Shown here: piece by piece, positions 53,136 through 61,557 of the stretch
How the letters are laid out: every line of letters begins with the position of its first letter
Numbering within the stretch: the stretch's first letter is position 1
Assembly (NCBI GenBank): GCA_902534735.1
Contig: CACARD010000005.1
Location: 1-64,000 of the forward strand
Source of the DNA: an uncultured Pelagibacteraceae bacterium
GTDB lineage: Bacteria > Pseudomonadota > Alphaproteobacteria > Pelagibacterales > Pelagibacteraceae
Direction of reading: 5' to 3'
DNA length: 64,000 nt
Position numbers and translations under genes: made by a program
Notes under the pieces: generated by a model
What the model was told of the DNA's origin: nothing
Databases searched by the model: none
What the model saw: only the letters and a program-made list of their open reading frames with translations

Positions 53136-54108
53136 AGTTTACCAACTTTGACTTTATATCTGATACTGATTTTTTATCCATTGTTGACATGAAAAAGATA
53201 TTTTTTTTTAATTTATTCTTGAGTTTTTTTATCTTCTCTTTTTTTTCCTCTTCATCTATTAAGTCAGTTTTATTTAAAACTACTATTTCTTTTTTTTTAA
53301 CTAAATCTTTACTGTATTTTGATAATTCTTTTCTGACTTGATTGTAAGAAATAAATAAATCATCTTCAGTTATATCTATTAAATGCAGCAAAGTTTTGCA
53401 CCTTTCTATATGTTTTAAAAATTTTATTCCAAGACCAGTTCCGGTATGAGCACCCTCAATTAAGCCTGGTATATCTGCTAAAGTAACTTCTTTGTCATCA
53501 TAACTAGCAACCCCAAGATTTGGATTAATTGTAGTAAATTTATAGTTTGCTATTTTTGGATTTGCACTCGTCATTGATGCAAGCAAGCTGGATTTCCCAG
53601 CATTGGGCAATCCTATGATACCGATATCAGCAATCGTTTTTAGTTGAAGCCAAATCCAAAATTCCTCTCCTTGACCCCCTTTTGTAAATTTCTTTGGGGC
53701 TCTATTGGTTGAGGACTTAAACCTTGTATTTCCAAATCCCCCTTTACCTCCGGTTGCTACTAAAAATTCCTCTTTCTGACTTTTAAAATCATAAATAAGT
53801 GTTTTATTATCTTCTTCAAATACTTGTGTTCCTAAAGGTACTTTTAAATATAAATCATCACCACCTTTCCCAGTTTTGTTTTTTCCACTGCCATCCTTTC
53901 CTCTTTCAGCTTTGAAGTGTTGTTGATACCTGTAATCAATCAAAGTATTAAGATTTCTCTCACTTATAAGAATTACAGATCCTCCTTTGCCTCCATCTCC
54001 GCCATCAGGGCCACCAAACTCTACAAATTTTTCCCTACGAAAGCTTGGAGATCCTGACCCTCCGTTGCCAGCTTTTACATATATCTTAACTTGATCTAGA
54101 AATTTCAT
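53125..54108 (-). CDS. obgE: Obg family GTPase ObgE/CgtA
   Basis: Late 50S assembly and stress GTPase. The glycine-rich OBG domain (1-157) starts MKFLDQVKIYVKAGNGGSGSPSFRREKF (VKAGNGGSGSPSFRREK). The G domain has P-loop GLPNAGKSSLL, G3 DIPGLIEGAH and G4 NKTD. It lacks the longer C-terminal extension of E. coli ObgE (390 aa); 327 is near the alphaproteobacterial minimum. It follows rpmA by 27 bp, the standard rplU-rpmA-obgE order. Confidence 0.97.
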   Translation of the reverse strand: MKFLDQVKIYVKAGNGGSGSPSFRREKFVEFGGPDGGDGGKGGSVILISERNLNTLIDYRYQQHFKAERGKDGSGKNKTGKGGDDLYLKVPLGTQVFEEDNKTLIYDFKSQKEEFLVATGGKGGFGNTRFKSSTNRAPKKFTKGGQGEEFWIWLQLKTIADIGIIGLPNAGKSSLLASMTSANPKIANYKFTTINPNLGVASYDDKEVTLADIPGLIEGAHTGTGLGIKFLKHIERCKTLLHLIDITEDDLFISYNQVRKELSKYSKDLVKKKEIVVLNKTDLIDEEEKKEKIKKLKNKLKKNIFFMSTMDKKSVSDIKSKLVNYVS

Positions 54109-54135
54109 ATAACAACTATGTGAGTGTTGTAACTA

Positions 54136-54390
54136 TTAATTGGGCTTTACAGAAACGTAAGTTCTATCAGATTTTGATTTTTTAAACTCTACTTTACCTT
54201 TAACAACTGAAAAAATCGAATGGTCTTTACCCATGCCAACATTTTCTCCAGGAAATATTTTAGTTCCCCTTTGTCTTACAATAATGTTGCCAGGCACAAC
54301 CATCTCGCCGCCATATTTTTTCACACCCAGTCTACGACCTGCACTATCTCTTCCGTTTCTTGACGATCCACCTGCTTTTTTCGTTGCCAT
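54136..54390 (-). CDS. rpmA: 50S ribosomal protein L27
   Basis: Its N-terminal tail reaches the peptidyl-transferase centre. [28 protein letters not shown] and [26 protein letters not shown] ([19 protein letters not shown]) are diagnostic. Length (84 aa) is normal. The N terminus begins directly with [12 protein letters not shown], so no Firmicute-type cleavable extension is present. Confidence 0.98.
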   Translation of the reverse strand: MATKKAGGSSRNGRDSAGRRLGVKKYGGEMVVPGNIIVRQRGTKIFPGENVGMGKDHSIFSVVKGKVEFKKSKSDRTYVSVKPN

Positions 54391-54400
54391 AAATTACTTT

Positions 54401-54802
54401 TTATTTAGCTGCTTCCTTAGTTTCAACTGTTTTTTTTGATGGTATTTCTTTTCTTTTTTCTGCTTCAGAAATAACTTTACCATCTTTTGAATAGATTTTA
54501 CTTATTCTTACCATTGTAAATTTTTGTCTATGACCATTCTTTCTTCTCGAATTTTGCCTTCTTCTTTTTTTAAAAATAAGAACTGTTCTATTTTTTCCAT
54601 TTTTTATTAATTCAGCTTCAACTTTAGCTCCACTAATAGTTGGCTCTCCTAACTCTAAATTTTTATCATCTCCGTAAGCTAGTATTTCATTAAACTCTAT
54701 TTTTGAATTTTCTTTTGAATCTTCGAGTTTTTCAACTTTAAGAATCTCTCCAGCTTTAACTTTATATTGTTTACCACCTGTTTGAATTACCGCGAATGAC
54801 AT
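54401..54802 (-). CDS. rplU: 50S ribosomal protein L21 with charged C-terminal tail
   Basis: Residues 1-103 are L21 (MSFAVIQTGGKQYKVKAGE, FKKRRRQNSRRKNGHRQKF). About 30 extra charged residues follow (SEAEKRKEIPSKKTVETKEAAK region) to residue 133. The gene is first in a long minus-strand unit and has a clear promoter and a short hairpin leader upstream. Confidence 0.96.
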   Translation of the reverse strand: MSFAVIQTGGKQYKVKAGEILKVEKLEDSKENSKIEFNEILAYGDDKNLELGEPTISGAKVEAELIKNGKNRTVLIFKKRRRQNSRRKNGHRQKFTMVRISKIYSKDGKVISEAEKRKEIPSKKTVETKEAAK

Positions 54803-54808
54803 AGTTAG

Positions 54809-54825
54809 CCCTAATTTTTATAGGG
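54809..54825 (-). promoter_or_regulatory. Short hairpin in the rplU leader
   Basis: CCCTA/TAGGG with a 7-nt loop lies just before the rplU start and shortly after the predicted transcription start, so it would form in the 5' UTR. It might modulate translation, as leaders of ribosomal protein genes often do, but a 5-bp stem is weak evidence. Confidence 0.3.
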
Positions 54826-54828
54826 AGC

Positions 54829-54856
54829 AATATAGTCCGGGTTGTATTATAGTCAA
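54829..54856 (-). promoter_or_regulatory. Sigma-70-type promoter of the rplU-rpmA-obgE unit
   Basis: On the minus strand: TTGACT (54851-54856), 16-nt spacer, TATATT (54829-54834). Both elements are near consensus and predict a start about 20 nt upstream of the rplU ATG. It lies in the 64-bp gap after gloB. Confidence 0.65.
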
Positions 54857-54866
54857 GTTTAATAAC

Positions 54867-55586
54867 TTAAAAATTATCCTTTAAATCCCGCAATTTTTTG
54901 AAATTTTCTAGATCGTTTGACTTAAGAAAAATGTTACAATTAAGTTCCTCACCAATCGTCGATGGCATACTAGTTTTGCCTTGTTTAATTTTTTCTTTAA
55001 TTTCTTTAATTTTGTTTAGTAATTCATTGTTATTGGAATCTTGTGCTAAACAAAATTCAGAATTCTTTAAAGTATACTCATGTCCACAATAAATTTTTGT
55101 ATCTTTATCTAAATTTTTTAAAACTCGTAGTGAGTTGTACATTTGCTCATAACTCCCTTCAAAAATTCTTCCACATCCCAAAGAGAATAAAGTATCTCCT
55201 GTAAAAATTAACTTATTTTTAAAAAAATGAAAACAGATATGACCTATTGTATGGCCAGGGACATGATATATTTTTGCTTCAAAAATATCTTTCTTCCAAA
55301 TTTCACCATCACTTAAGCAAATATCAATTTGAGGTATTCTGTTTTTATCTCCAACATAACCTACTACTTCTGCATTAAATTTTTTTTTTAATTCCTCATT
55401 CCCGCCAACATGGTCATGATGATGATGTGTATTTAATATATATTTTAAATTTAATTTATTTTTCTCTAAATAATTTATAATTGGATCTGCTTCACCAGGA
55501 TCAACAACACAACAATTTCTATTAGCTTCATTAATTAAAATGTAAGAAAAATTGTCTTCCAGACACTTAATAATTTCTACTTTCAT
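54867..55586 (-). CDS. gloB: Hydroxyacylglutathione hydrolase (glyoxalase II)
   Basis: Metallo-beta-lactamase-fold thioesterase completing methylglyoxal detoxification. The metal motif THHHHDHVGG is near residue 53, followed by VPGHTIGHICFHF and GDTLFSLGCGRIFEGSYEQMY (TLFSLGCGRIFEG), and CGHEYTLKNSEFCL. Length (239 aa) is near normal. It directly follows metW with no gap; an alternative role as another thioesterase cannot be ruled out. Confidence 0.94.
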   Translation of the reverse strand: MKVEIIKCLEDNFSYILINEANRNCCVVDPGEADPIINYLEKNKLNLKYILNTHHHHDHVGGNEELKKKFNAEVVGYVGDKNRIPQIDICLSDGEIWKKDIFEAKIYHVPGHTIGHICFHFFKNKLIFTGDTLFSLGCGRIFEGSYEQMYNSLRVLKNLDKDTKIYCGHEYTLKNSEFCLAQDSNNNELLNKIKEIKEKIKQGKTSMPSTIGEELNCNIFLKSNDLENFKKLRDLKDNF

Positions 55587-56183
55587 TTAATTTTCTATTA
55601 AAAATATACCTAAATGAGAGTCAAGATTTTTATAATTTAAATTTGATTTATTTATTTCTGAAATTCGACTTTTTTTTAAAGCGATAGACTTAAATATTTT
55701 AATATTCTTACTACTGCAAAAATTATAAAAATCTTTAATTGTGCACATATGTAAATTTGGTGTATTGTACCATTCATGAGGTAAATTTTCTGTTACAGGC
55801 ATTGTGCCTTTAAACAATAATTGTAGTCTAACTCTCCAGTAACCAAAATTAGGTATAGTAACAATTACTTTTTTTCCTACTTTTAGTAATTCATTAATTA
55901 CTAATTCAGGATTAAGGAAAGCTTGTAATGTTTGGCTTAAAATAACGTAATCAAAAGACGATTTAGGAAATTGTTTTAAATCGCTTTCAGCATTCCCCTC
56001 AATTACAGTTAATCCCTTTGATAAACAATTTTGAACTTTTTCTTTAGAAATTTCTAATCCACGAATATCTTTAGTTTTGTTTTCTTGTAAAAATTTCATC
56101 AAGTCTCCATTGCCACAACCGACATCTAGAACTCTAGTATTTTCCTCTATCAAATTAGATATAATGTTAAATTCTTCTTTCAT
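55587..56183 (-). CDS. metW: MetW, methionine biosynthesis methyltransferase-like protein
   Basis: Partner protein of MetX in many proteobacteria. It has a SAM-binding fold with [15 protein letters not shown] near residue 18, the MetW-typical [28 protein letters not shown] ([10 protein letters not shown]), [13 protein letters not shown] and [36 protein letters not shown] ([24 protein letters not shown]). Length (198 aa) is normal. It overlaps metX by 17 bp, and in MetXW systems MetW is needed for full acyltransferase activity. Confidence 0.95.
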   Translation of the reverse strand: MKEEFNIISNLIEENTRVLDVGCGNGDLMKFLQENKTKDIRGLEISKEKVQNCLSKGLTVIEGNAESDLKQFPKSSFDYVILSQTLQAFLNPELVINELLKVGKKVIVTIPNFGYWRVRLQLLFKGTMPVTENLPHEWYNTPNLHMCTIKDFYNFCSSKNIKIFKSIALKKSRISEINKSNLNYKNLDSHLGIFLIEN

Positions 56184-57300
56184 TTATAACTTTGTAGGTT
56201 GAATTAATATAATCGCCAAGTGTCTTTAGGAAACTTGGAACATCAAGCAAAAAAGAGTCATGCCCCTTATCAGATTCTATTTCAACAAATCCGACATCTG
56301 CACCAATAGAATTTAGTGCCATAACTATTTCTCTATTCTCCGATGTTGGATACAACCAATCTGATGTAAATGATATTACGAAAAATTTTGTTTTAGTTTT
56401 TTTGAATGCATCAGATAAATTTCCTTTGTGCTGTTTGGATAAGTCAAAATAATCCATTGCACGAGTTATATATAGATAACTATTAGCATCAAATCTATCA
56501 ACAAATACAGATCCTTGGTATCTAAGATAACTCTCAATTTGAAAATCTGCCTCAAATCCATATCTTAGGCTATCCCTATCTTGCAATTTTCTTCCAAATT
56601 TTTCCTGCAATCCTTTTTCAGAAAGATAAGTAATATGTGCTGCCATTCTTGCTACTGCTAAACCTTTGTCAGGATTTAATTTGTAATTACTATAAAATCC
56701 ATTTTCCCACTTACTGTCAGCCATAATTGCTTGTCTTCCTAATTCATTAAAAGCTATGTTTTGTGCTGAGTGACTAGATGTGCAAGCAATCGGTATTGCG
56801 AGTTTTGCTTTATCTGGAAAATTGGAAACAAATTGTAGCACTTGCATTCCACCCATTGAACCACCTACTACAGCAAAAAGTTTTTCAATTTCTAAATATT
56901 TAATTAGCTCATATTGAGCGTTAACCATGTCGTTAATAGTTATAATTGGAAAATCAGTTCCTATTTGTTTACCAGTAGTCTCATTTATTGTGCTAGGTCC
57001 GTAAGATCCCATGCAGCCTCCAATAACGTTTGCACAAATCACAAAAAATTTATTTGTATCAATTGGCTTATTTTCTCCAACAACATAACTCCACCAACCA
57101 TCTTTATTAGTTATTGGGTTTTTTCCAGAAACATATTGATCTCCAGTCAAAGCATGGAAAACTAATATTGCATTACTTTTTTCACTGTTTAATTCCCCAT
57201 ATGTCTCATATGCTATTGGAAAGTTATTAATTTCCTTACCACAATCCAATTTAAGGGGATTTGATATAATTATTTTTTTTGTATCAATATTCTTATTCAT
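56167..57300 (-). CDS. metX: Homoserine O-acyltransferase MetX
   Basis: Alpha/beta-hydrolase-fold acyltransferase that activates homoserine for sulfur incorporation. Landmarks are [21 protein letters not shown], the nucleophile S148 in GGSMGGMQ, and the C-terminal catalytic DWLYP and GHDSFLLD. Length (377 aa) is normal. Whether it uses acetyl- or succinyl-CoA cannot be settled by eye. It is preceded by a SAM-II riboswitch, so its expression should fall when SAM is abundant. Confidence 0.97.
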   Translation of the reverse strand: MNKNIDTKKIIISNPLKLDCGKEINNFPIAYETYGELNSEKSNAILVFHALTGDQYVSGKNPITNKDGWWSYVVGENKPIDTNKFFVICANVIGGCMGSYGPSTINETTGKQIGTDFPIITINDMVNAQYELIKYLEIEKLFAVVGGSMGGMQVLQFVSNFPDKAKLAIPIACTSSHSAQNIAFNELGRQAIMADSKWENGFYSNYKLNPDKGLAVARMAAHITYLSEKGLQEKFGRKLQDRDSLRYGFEADFQIESYLRYQGSVFVDRFDANSYLYITRAMDYFDLSKQHKGNLSDAFKKTKTKFFVISFTSDWLYPTSENREIVMALNSIGADVGFVEIESDKGHDSFLLDVPSFLKTLGDYINSTYKVINERRI

Positions 57301-57334
57301 AATAATTGTACTGATTGAATTGTGAGAAAAAAAA

Positions 57335-57388
57335 CATTTTAGCGGTTTTTTTATAGCGCTCGCAATTCAGTATAAATCAGCGCATGCA
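57335..57388 (-). ncRNA. SAM-II riboswitch upstream of metX
   Basis: Read on the minus strand, the region contains GCGCTGATTTATAC, GAATTGC and GAGCGC, then an A-rich stretch and CCGCTAAAATG. This matches the SAM-II aptamer pattern I know: CGCUGAUUUA..., AUUGC, AGCGC, then GCUAAA for the pseudoknot. GCGC/GCGC (minus-strand GCGCTGATT...AGCGC) forms P1, and the 3' GCTAAA segment pairs back to the loop. It lies about 35 nt upstream of the metX ATG, as expected for translational control by SAM. Confidence 0.88.
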
Positions 57389-57389
57389 G

Positions 57390-57418
57390 GTTTTACTTCA
57401 AAGGAATTTATATGTCAA
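57390..57418 (-). promoter_or_regulatory. Promoter of the SAM-II-metX-metW-gloB transcript
   Basis: On the minus strand: TTGACA (57413-57418, perfect -35), 17-nt spacer, TAAAAC (57390-57395). The predicted start falls at the 5' edge of the riboswitch, supporting both calls. Confidence 0.6.
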
Positions 57419-57480
57419 ATATTGCTCAATTAATTATTGTTTTATCTAGTTAAAAGACTATTTATAGTGAAATATTTACT

Positions 57481-58563
57481 ATGACAGCGCTAAGATTTAA
57501 AAAGATAAAATTACAGAGTTACAAACCAGGAAAATCCTTATTGGCTGGTAATAAAAATATTATTAAGTTATCTGCAAATGAATCTGCTTTAGGTGTCAGT
57601 AAAAACGTTGAAAAAATTGTTAAGTCTAAATTTGATATATCAAAATATCCAGACAGTAAATTTTCGGAATTAACACAAAAAATATCAAAGAAGTATGGTT
57701 GTGATAAATCCAAGATAATTTGTGGCTCTGGTTCTGACGAAGTAATTCAAATGCTTTGTCAATTGTTCCTTAGAGAAAATGATGAAGTTGTTGTTCCTCA
57801 GTACAGTTTCCTCATGTATAGGATATATTCCAAAATCGTTGGAGCAAATGTAAAATTAGCTAAAGAAATTAATTTTAAAGTTTCAGTTAAAGAAATTCTT
57901 AAAAAGACATCAAAAAAAACAAAAATTGTTTTTATTGCAAATCCAAATAATCCAACAGGAACTTATTTAACAAAAAACGAGCTATTAGACTTAAGGAGAA
58001 GATTAAATAAAAATATTTTATTGGTTGTTGATGATGCATATTTTGAATATATGAAGAATAAAGATTACAAATCTGGAATTGAGTTATTTAAAAACTCTAA
58101 AAATGTATTTATTTTAAGAACATTTTCAAAAATCTATGGTCTAGCTTCATTAAGGATAGGCTGGGGATACGGTGATAAATCTATAATTAAAGAATTATAT
58201 AAAATTAAACCACCTTTTAACGTAAATAAATTTGCTCAAATTTGTGCTGTTGAATCACTTAAAGACAATAAATTTGTTAAAAAGTCAGTAATACATAATC
58301 TTAAATGGTGCAAAAAAATTAAAAATGAGATGTTAAAATATAATATTGGTACAAACAAAATATCTGGTAATTTCTTTTTATTAGATTTCAAAAAAGCAAA
58401 ATTTACCGCAGACATAACTTTAAAAAAATTACAGAAATATGGAATTATACTAAGAGAAATGAATTCATATGGCATAAAAAATTGTTTAAGACTTACAATT
58501 GGTAACACAAAAGAAAACCAAATATTCCTTAAAAGAATGAATACTATTTTTAAAAATGTTTAA
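57481..58563 (+). CDS. hisC: Histidinol-phosphate aminotransferase
   Basis: PLP-dependent fold-type I aminotransferase. LSANESALGVS near the N terminus, GSGSDEVIQMLCQ, ANPNNPTGTYL, VVDDAYFEY and the PLP Lys K217 in RTFSKIYGLASLRIGWG are typical of HisC. Length (360 aa) is normal. It overlaps tyrA by 8 bp; in that company it may also serve as an aromatic aminotransferase (inference). Confidence 0.92.
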   Translation: MTALRFKKIKLQSYKPGKSLLAGNKNIIKLSANESALGVSKNVEKIVKSKFDISKYPDSKFSELTQKISKKYGCDKSKIICGSGSDEVIQMLCQLFLRENDEVVVPQYSFLMYRIYSKIVGANVKLAKEINFKVSVKEILKKTSKKTKIVFIANPNNPTGTYLTKNELLDLRRRLNKNILLVVDDAYFEYMKNKDYKSGIELFKNSKNVFILRTFSKIYGLASLRIGWGYGDKSIIKELYKIKPPFNVNKFAQICAVESLKDNKFVKKSVIHNLKWCKKIKNEMLKYNIGTNKISGNFFLLDFKKAKFTADITLKKLQKYGIILREMNSYGIKNCLRLTIGNTKENQIFLKRMNTIFKNV

Positions 58564-59449
58564 TAATATTCTTATTATTGGTTGCGGATTGATAGGCTCG
58601 TCAATATTAAAGGCGTCAATACAAAAAAAAATTTCTAAAAATTTTTTTGTATTTGAAAAATCAAAAAAATATAAATCTATTATTAAAAAATTTAACAAAA
58701 AAATTAAATTTTTAACAAGGTTAGATAAAAATTTAAAACAAATTGATCTTGTGATTTTAAGTACTCCTATGAGTGAATATCCTAAATTTTTTTCGTCATT
58801 AAATAAAAATCTCAATCATAATTCAATTGTAACTGACGTTGGTTCAACAAAAAAAAATCTAATTTCTTTAAAAAAAAAAAAATTATCAAAAAATCTTGAT
58901 TGGGTGATGAGTCATCCTATCTCAGGATCTGAAGTTAGTGGGCCCGAATATGGTAATGCTAATTTGTTCAAAAACAAGTGGTGCATAATAATAAAAGATA
59001 AAAATGATCTAAAACAAAAAAAAGTAGAGAAATTTTGGAAATCTTTAGGATCTAAAATAATTATTATGAACCCTGATGATCATGATAAAATTTTTTCAGT
59101 CACTAGCCATCTACCTCACTTGATTGCTTACAATTTAATAAAAACTGCTCAGGATTTTCAGAAAAAAAAGAATAAAAATTTGATTAAATTTAGTGCTGGT
59201 GGATTAAGAGATTTCTCAAGAATTGCTGCATCCAACGAAATAATGTGGAGAGATATATTTTTCGAGAATAAAACTAATATGATTGAAGCAATAAATCTTT
59301 TTATGAAAAATTTAAAAGATTTTAAGAAGAATATAAGCAAGAAAGAAAATTCAAAGATAATAAAAAAATTAATCAATTCTAAAGTAGTAAGAAAACAAAT
59401 AATTTCTCAAAAACAAGATATATCTAAACCTGATTTTGGTCGAGAATAA
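58556..59449 (+). CDS. tyrA: Prephenate/arogenate dehydrogenase
   Basis: NAD(P)-dependent oxidative decarboxylase of tyrosine synthesis. The Rossmann motif IIGCGLIGSSILKA is at 6-19, LVILSTPMSEYPKF and VTDVGSTK follow, then MSHPISGSEVSGPEYGNANLF (HPISGSEVSGPE) and the helical domain with TSHLPHLIAYNL. Length (297 aa) matches the single-domain form; there is no fused chorismate mutase or ACT domain. The sequence is very Lys- and Asn-rich even for this window. It ends 1 bp from the convergent NlpC/P60 gene. Confidence 0.93.
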   Translation: MFNNILIIGCGLIGSSILKASIQKKISKNFFVFEKSKKYKSIIKKFNKKIKFLTRLDKNLKQIDLVILSTPMSEYPKFFSSLNKNLNHNSIVTDVGSTKKNLISLKKKKLSKNLDWVMSHPISGSEVSGPEYGNANLFKNKWCIIIKDKNDLKQKKVEKFWKSLGSKIIIMNPDDHDKIFSVTSHLPHLIAYNLIKTAQDFQKKKNKNLIKFSAGGLRDFSRIAASNEIMWRDIFFENKTNMIEAINLFMKNLKDFKKNISKKENSKIIKKLINSKVVRKQIISQKQDISKPDFGRE

Positions 59450-59450
59450 T

Positions 59451-60197
59451 TCAGATCCTTGTTACTTTCTTTACATCTAATTTCGCAGTTTCTTTAATTA
59501 GTTTTATCGTTTTTTTAATTGGCATTATGATCACTCTTTTTTTTGGACCATAAGCGTGAATAAGATCATTTGTATTGATGCATATAGCAACATGTCCTTT
59601 CCAAAAAATAATATCACCTTTTTTAAATTTTTTTTTGGATTCCACACCTTTTTTTAATTTAACTTGATCAATCGTATCTCTTGGAAAAAAATTATTATTA
59701 AATTTATAAAATATTTGTAATAGAGCTGAACAATCAATTCCTTCGAATGTTTTTCCACCCCATTTATATTTACAATTTAGAAAACTCTTAAATATTTTTA
59801 CAAAATCAGTATTTTTTTTTTGAATTGGAAATATATCTTTTGACCTTAGCCATTTATCTTTTTTATACATAATGAAATTTTGATTTCTTTTTAAAATTTG
59901 TATTTTGCTCGTAAATGGTAAAAACTTATTTGATTTTTCTCTTTTATTACCCAAATAAATTCTAGCCTTTAAAATTCCAACTTTGTGAGTTGGATTGAAT
60001 TTTTTATAGCTATCAACTTTTTTTATAAAGCCTGAATATTTGTCATATGAAGTCTTTATTTTAAAATAATTTTTTTTTTTACTAATTATTTTAAAACTCT
60101 CACCGTAGATAAGTTGAGAGCTAATATTAGAGTTCTTCTTTGGTTCCTCTAATATATCAACAAAAGGTTCTTTTAAAAAAAAACTATTTTGCACCAA
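59451..60197 (-). CDS. SH3 / NlpC-P60 cysteine peptidase (peptidoglycan endopeptidase)
   Basis: Residues about 10-60 and 70-125 look like bacterial SH3-like segments (IYGESFKIISKKKNYFKIKT), followed by an NlpC/P60 catalytic domain at 130-248. Active-site residues are C156 in GIDCSALLQ, H202 in KGHVAIC and a second His at 214. Such enzymes cleave the D-Glu-mDAP bond in peptidoglycan peptides. No signal peptide is visible, which suggests a cytoplasmic role in muropeptide recycling. Its start overlaps the end of the AmpG-like permease gene by 14 bp, which supports that role. Confidence 0.88.
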   Translation of the reverse strand: MVQNSFFLKEPFVDILEEPKKNSNISSQLIYGESFKIISKKKNYFKIKTSYDKYSGFIKKVDSYKKFNPTHKVGILKARIYLGNKREKSNKFLPFTSKIQILKRNQNFIMYKKDKWLRSKDIFPIQKKNTDFVKIFKSFLNCKYKWGGKTFEGIDCSALLQIFYKFNNNFFPRDTIDQVKLKKGVESKKKFKKGDIIFWKGHVAICINTNDLIHAYGPKKRVIIMPIKKTIKLIKETAKLDVKKVTRI

Positions 60198-61557
60198 TTT
60201 TAATTTTATTCCTTATAAACCATAAACAAATTAAAGACGGGATAACCATTAAAGTGGTAATTATAAAAAAGGTTCCCCAGTCTCCATTTAGCCAATCAAC
60301 TAAAGCACCGGATGAAGAAGCAAGGGTCGTTCTTCCTGCAGTTCCAATTGAAGCTAGAAGTGCATACTGTGTAGCGGTATAAGTCCTATCCACTAAAAGA
60401 GAGATAAAGGCTACAAAAGCAACAGTTGCAAATGCTGCAGATATATCATCAGCGATAACCGCTAAAGCAAACAACCACTCAGATTTTCCTGACCACGCGA
60501 GAGCAGCAAATAATAAATTTGTTGCTGCCATAAATCCACCGGCAACAAACATTGTTTTTATTGTGCCAGCTCTCATAGCAAATATTCCACCTAATAATGT
60601 AAATACAACTGTCGTTATCCAGCCTAGAGTTTTAGAGTATATCGCTATTTCACCTTTTGAAAATCCAACCTCTTTATAAAAAACTATAGACATTCTTCCA
60701 AGAAAGGCCTCTCCAATTTTAAAAAGGAAGACAAAGCCAAGGATTCCAACTGCAATTGAGAAACCATTTTTTTTGAAGAAAGTAATTATTGGACCTCCTA
60801 TTGTACCAGTAATATAAGCAACAAATTTTGTTATTACATTATTTGATCCAAGTTTTGATTGTATTATTTCATCTGTTTCTTTTTGTTTGTTTTGCCTATC
60901 TGTTGTTATAGGCTCGTGTATAAACATTAAACCTATATTCATCAGGATTACTACAACGCCAAGAACTAAAAAAGTAGTTTGCCAGTAATCTTCAATTCCA
61001 ATGTTTTGAAAAAATTCGGCAGTAAACAATGCTATAACACCACCTAACTTATATCCGGTCCACCATCCAACTACAGCCATAGCAGCACCTGCTGCCATAG
61101 ATTTTCCTTCATCAGCATTAATTTGTTCGATTCTCAACGCATCAACTGTAATATCTTGTGTAGCCGAAGCAATTGCTATAACTAATCCAACACTAATTAG
61201 TAACGCCAAATTTTCTGTAGGGTTAATAAAAGTCCAAACAATTAAACTAAATAAAATTATAATTTGCATAAGGACAATCCAGCCTCGTCGATGCCCTAAT
61301 CTTTTTGTTAAAAATGGAATTTGTATTCTATCAATTATTGGTGCCCACAAATAATTAAAGGCGTACACTCCAAATATTAAACCTGCCCATCCAATAGTTG
61401 ATCTACTTAAACCTTCTTCTTTTAGCCAAAGGCTTAAACTGCTGGCAATTAAAACCCAAGGAAATCCACTAATTGCACCAAGAAGTAATATTCTTAGCAT
61501 TCGAATATCCTTGTAAACTAAAATAGACTCCGACCAGGTTTGTTTTTTTTCAAACAT
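60184..61557 (-). CDS. AmpG-like muropeptide permease (MFS)
   Basis: About 12 hydrophobic helices with PAT/AmpG-family features: LGAISGFPWVLIASSLSLWLKEEGLSRSTIGW (GFPWVLIASSLSLWLKEEG), YLWAPIIDR and SATQDITVDALRI (ATQDITVDA). AmpG imports anhydromuropeptides for cell-wall recycling. The start is set at ATG 61557 (MFEKKQTW), giving 457 aa and a TAATG junction with trkH. A longer frame to 61647 would extend about 30 codons into trkH and lacks family resemblance. Confidence 0.88.
   Translation of the reverse strand: MFEKKQTWSESILVYKDIRMLRILLLGAISGFPWVLIASSLSLWLKEEGLSRSTIGWAGLIFGVYAFNYLWAPIIDRIQIPFLTKRLGHRRGWIVLMQIIILFSLIVWTFINPTENLALLISVGLVIAIASATQDITVDALRIEQINADEGKSMAAGAAMAVVGWWTGYKLGGVIALFTAEFFQNIGIEDYWQTTFLVLGVVVILMNIGLMFIHEPITTDRQNKQKETDEIIQSKLGSNNVITKFVAYITGTIGGPIITFFKKNGFSIAVGILGFVFLFKIGEAFLGRMSIVFYKEVGFSKGEIAIYSKTLGWITTVVFTLLGGIFAMRAGTIKTMFVAGGFMAATNLLFAALAWSGKSEWLFALAVIADDISAAFATVAFVAFISLLVDRTYTATQYALLASIGTAGRTTLASSSGALVDWLNGDWGTFFIITTLMVIPSLICLWFIRNKIKIGAK

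Noticed and set aside
57421..57480. Promoter for hisC
   Set aside because: Several AT-rich hexamers (TTGTTT, TATAGT, TATTTA) occur, but the spacings are 16 or 20 nt with weak matches; no single choice is supportable.
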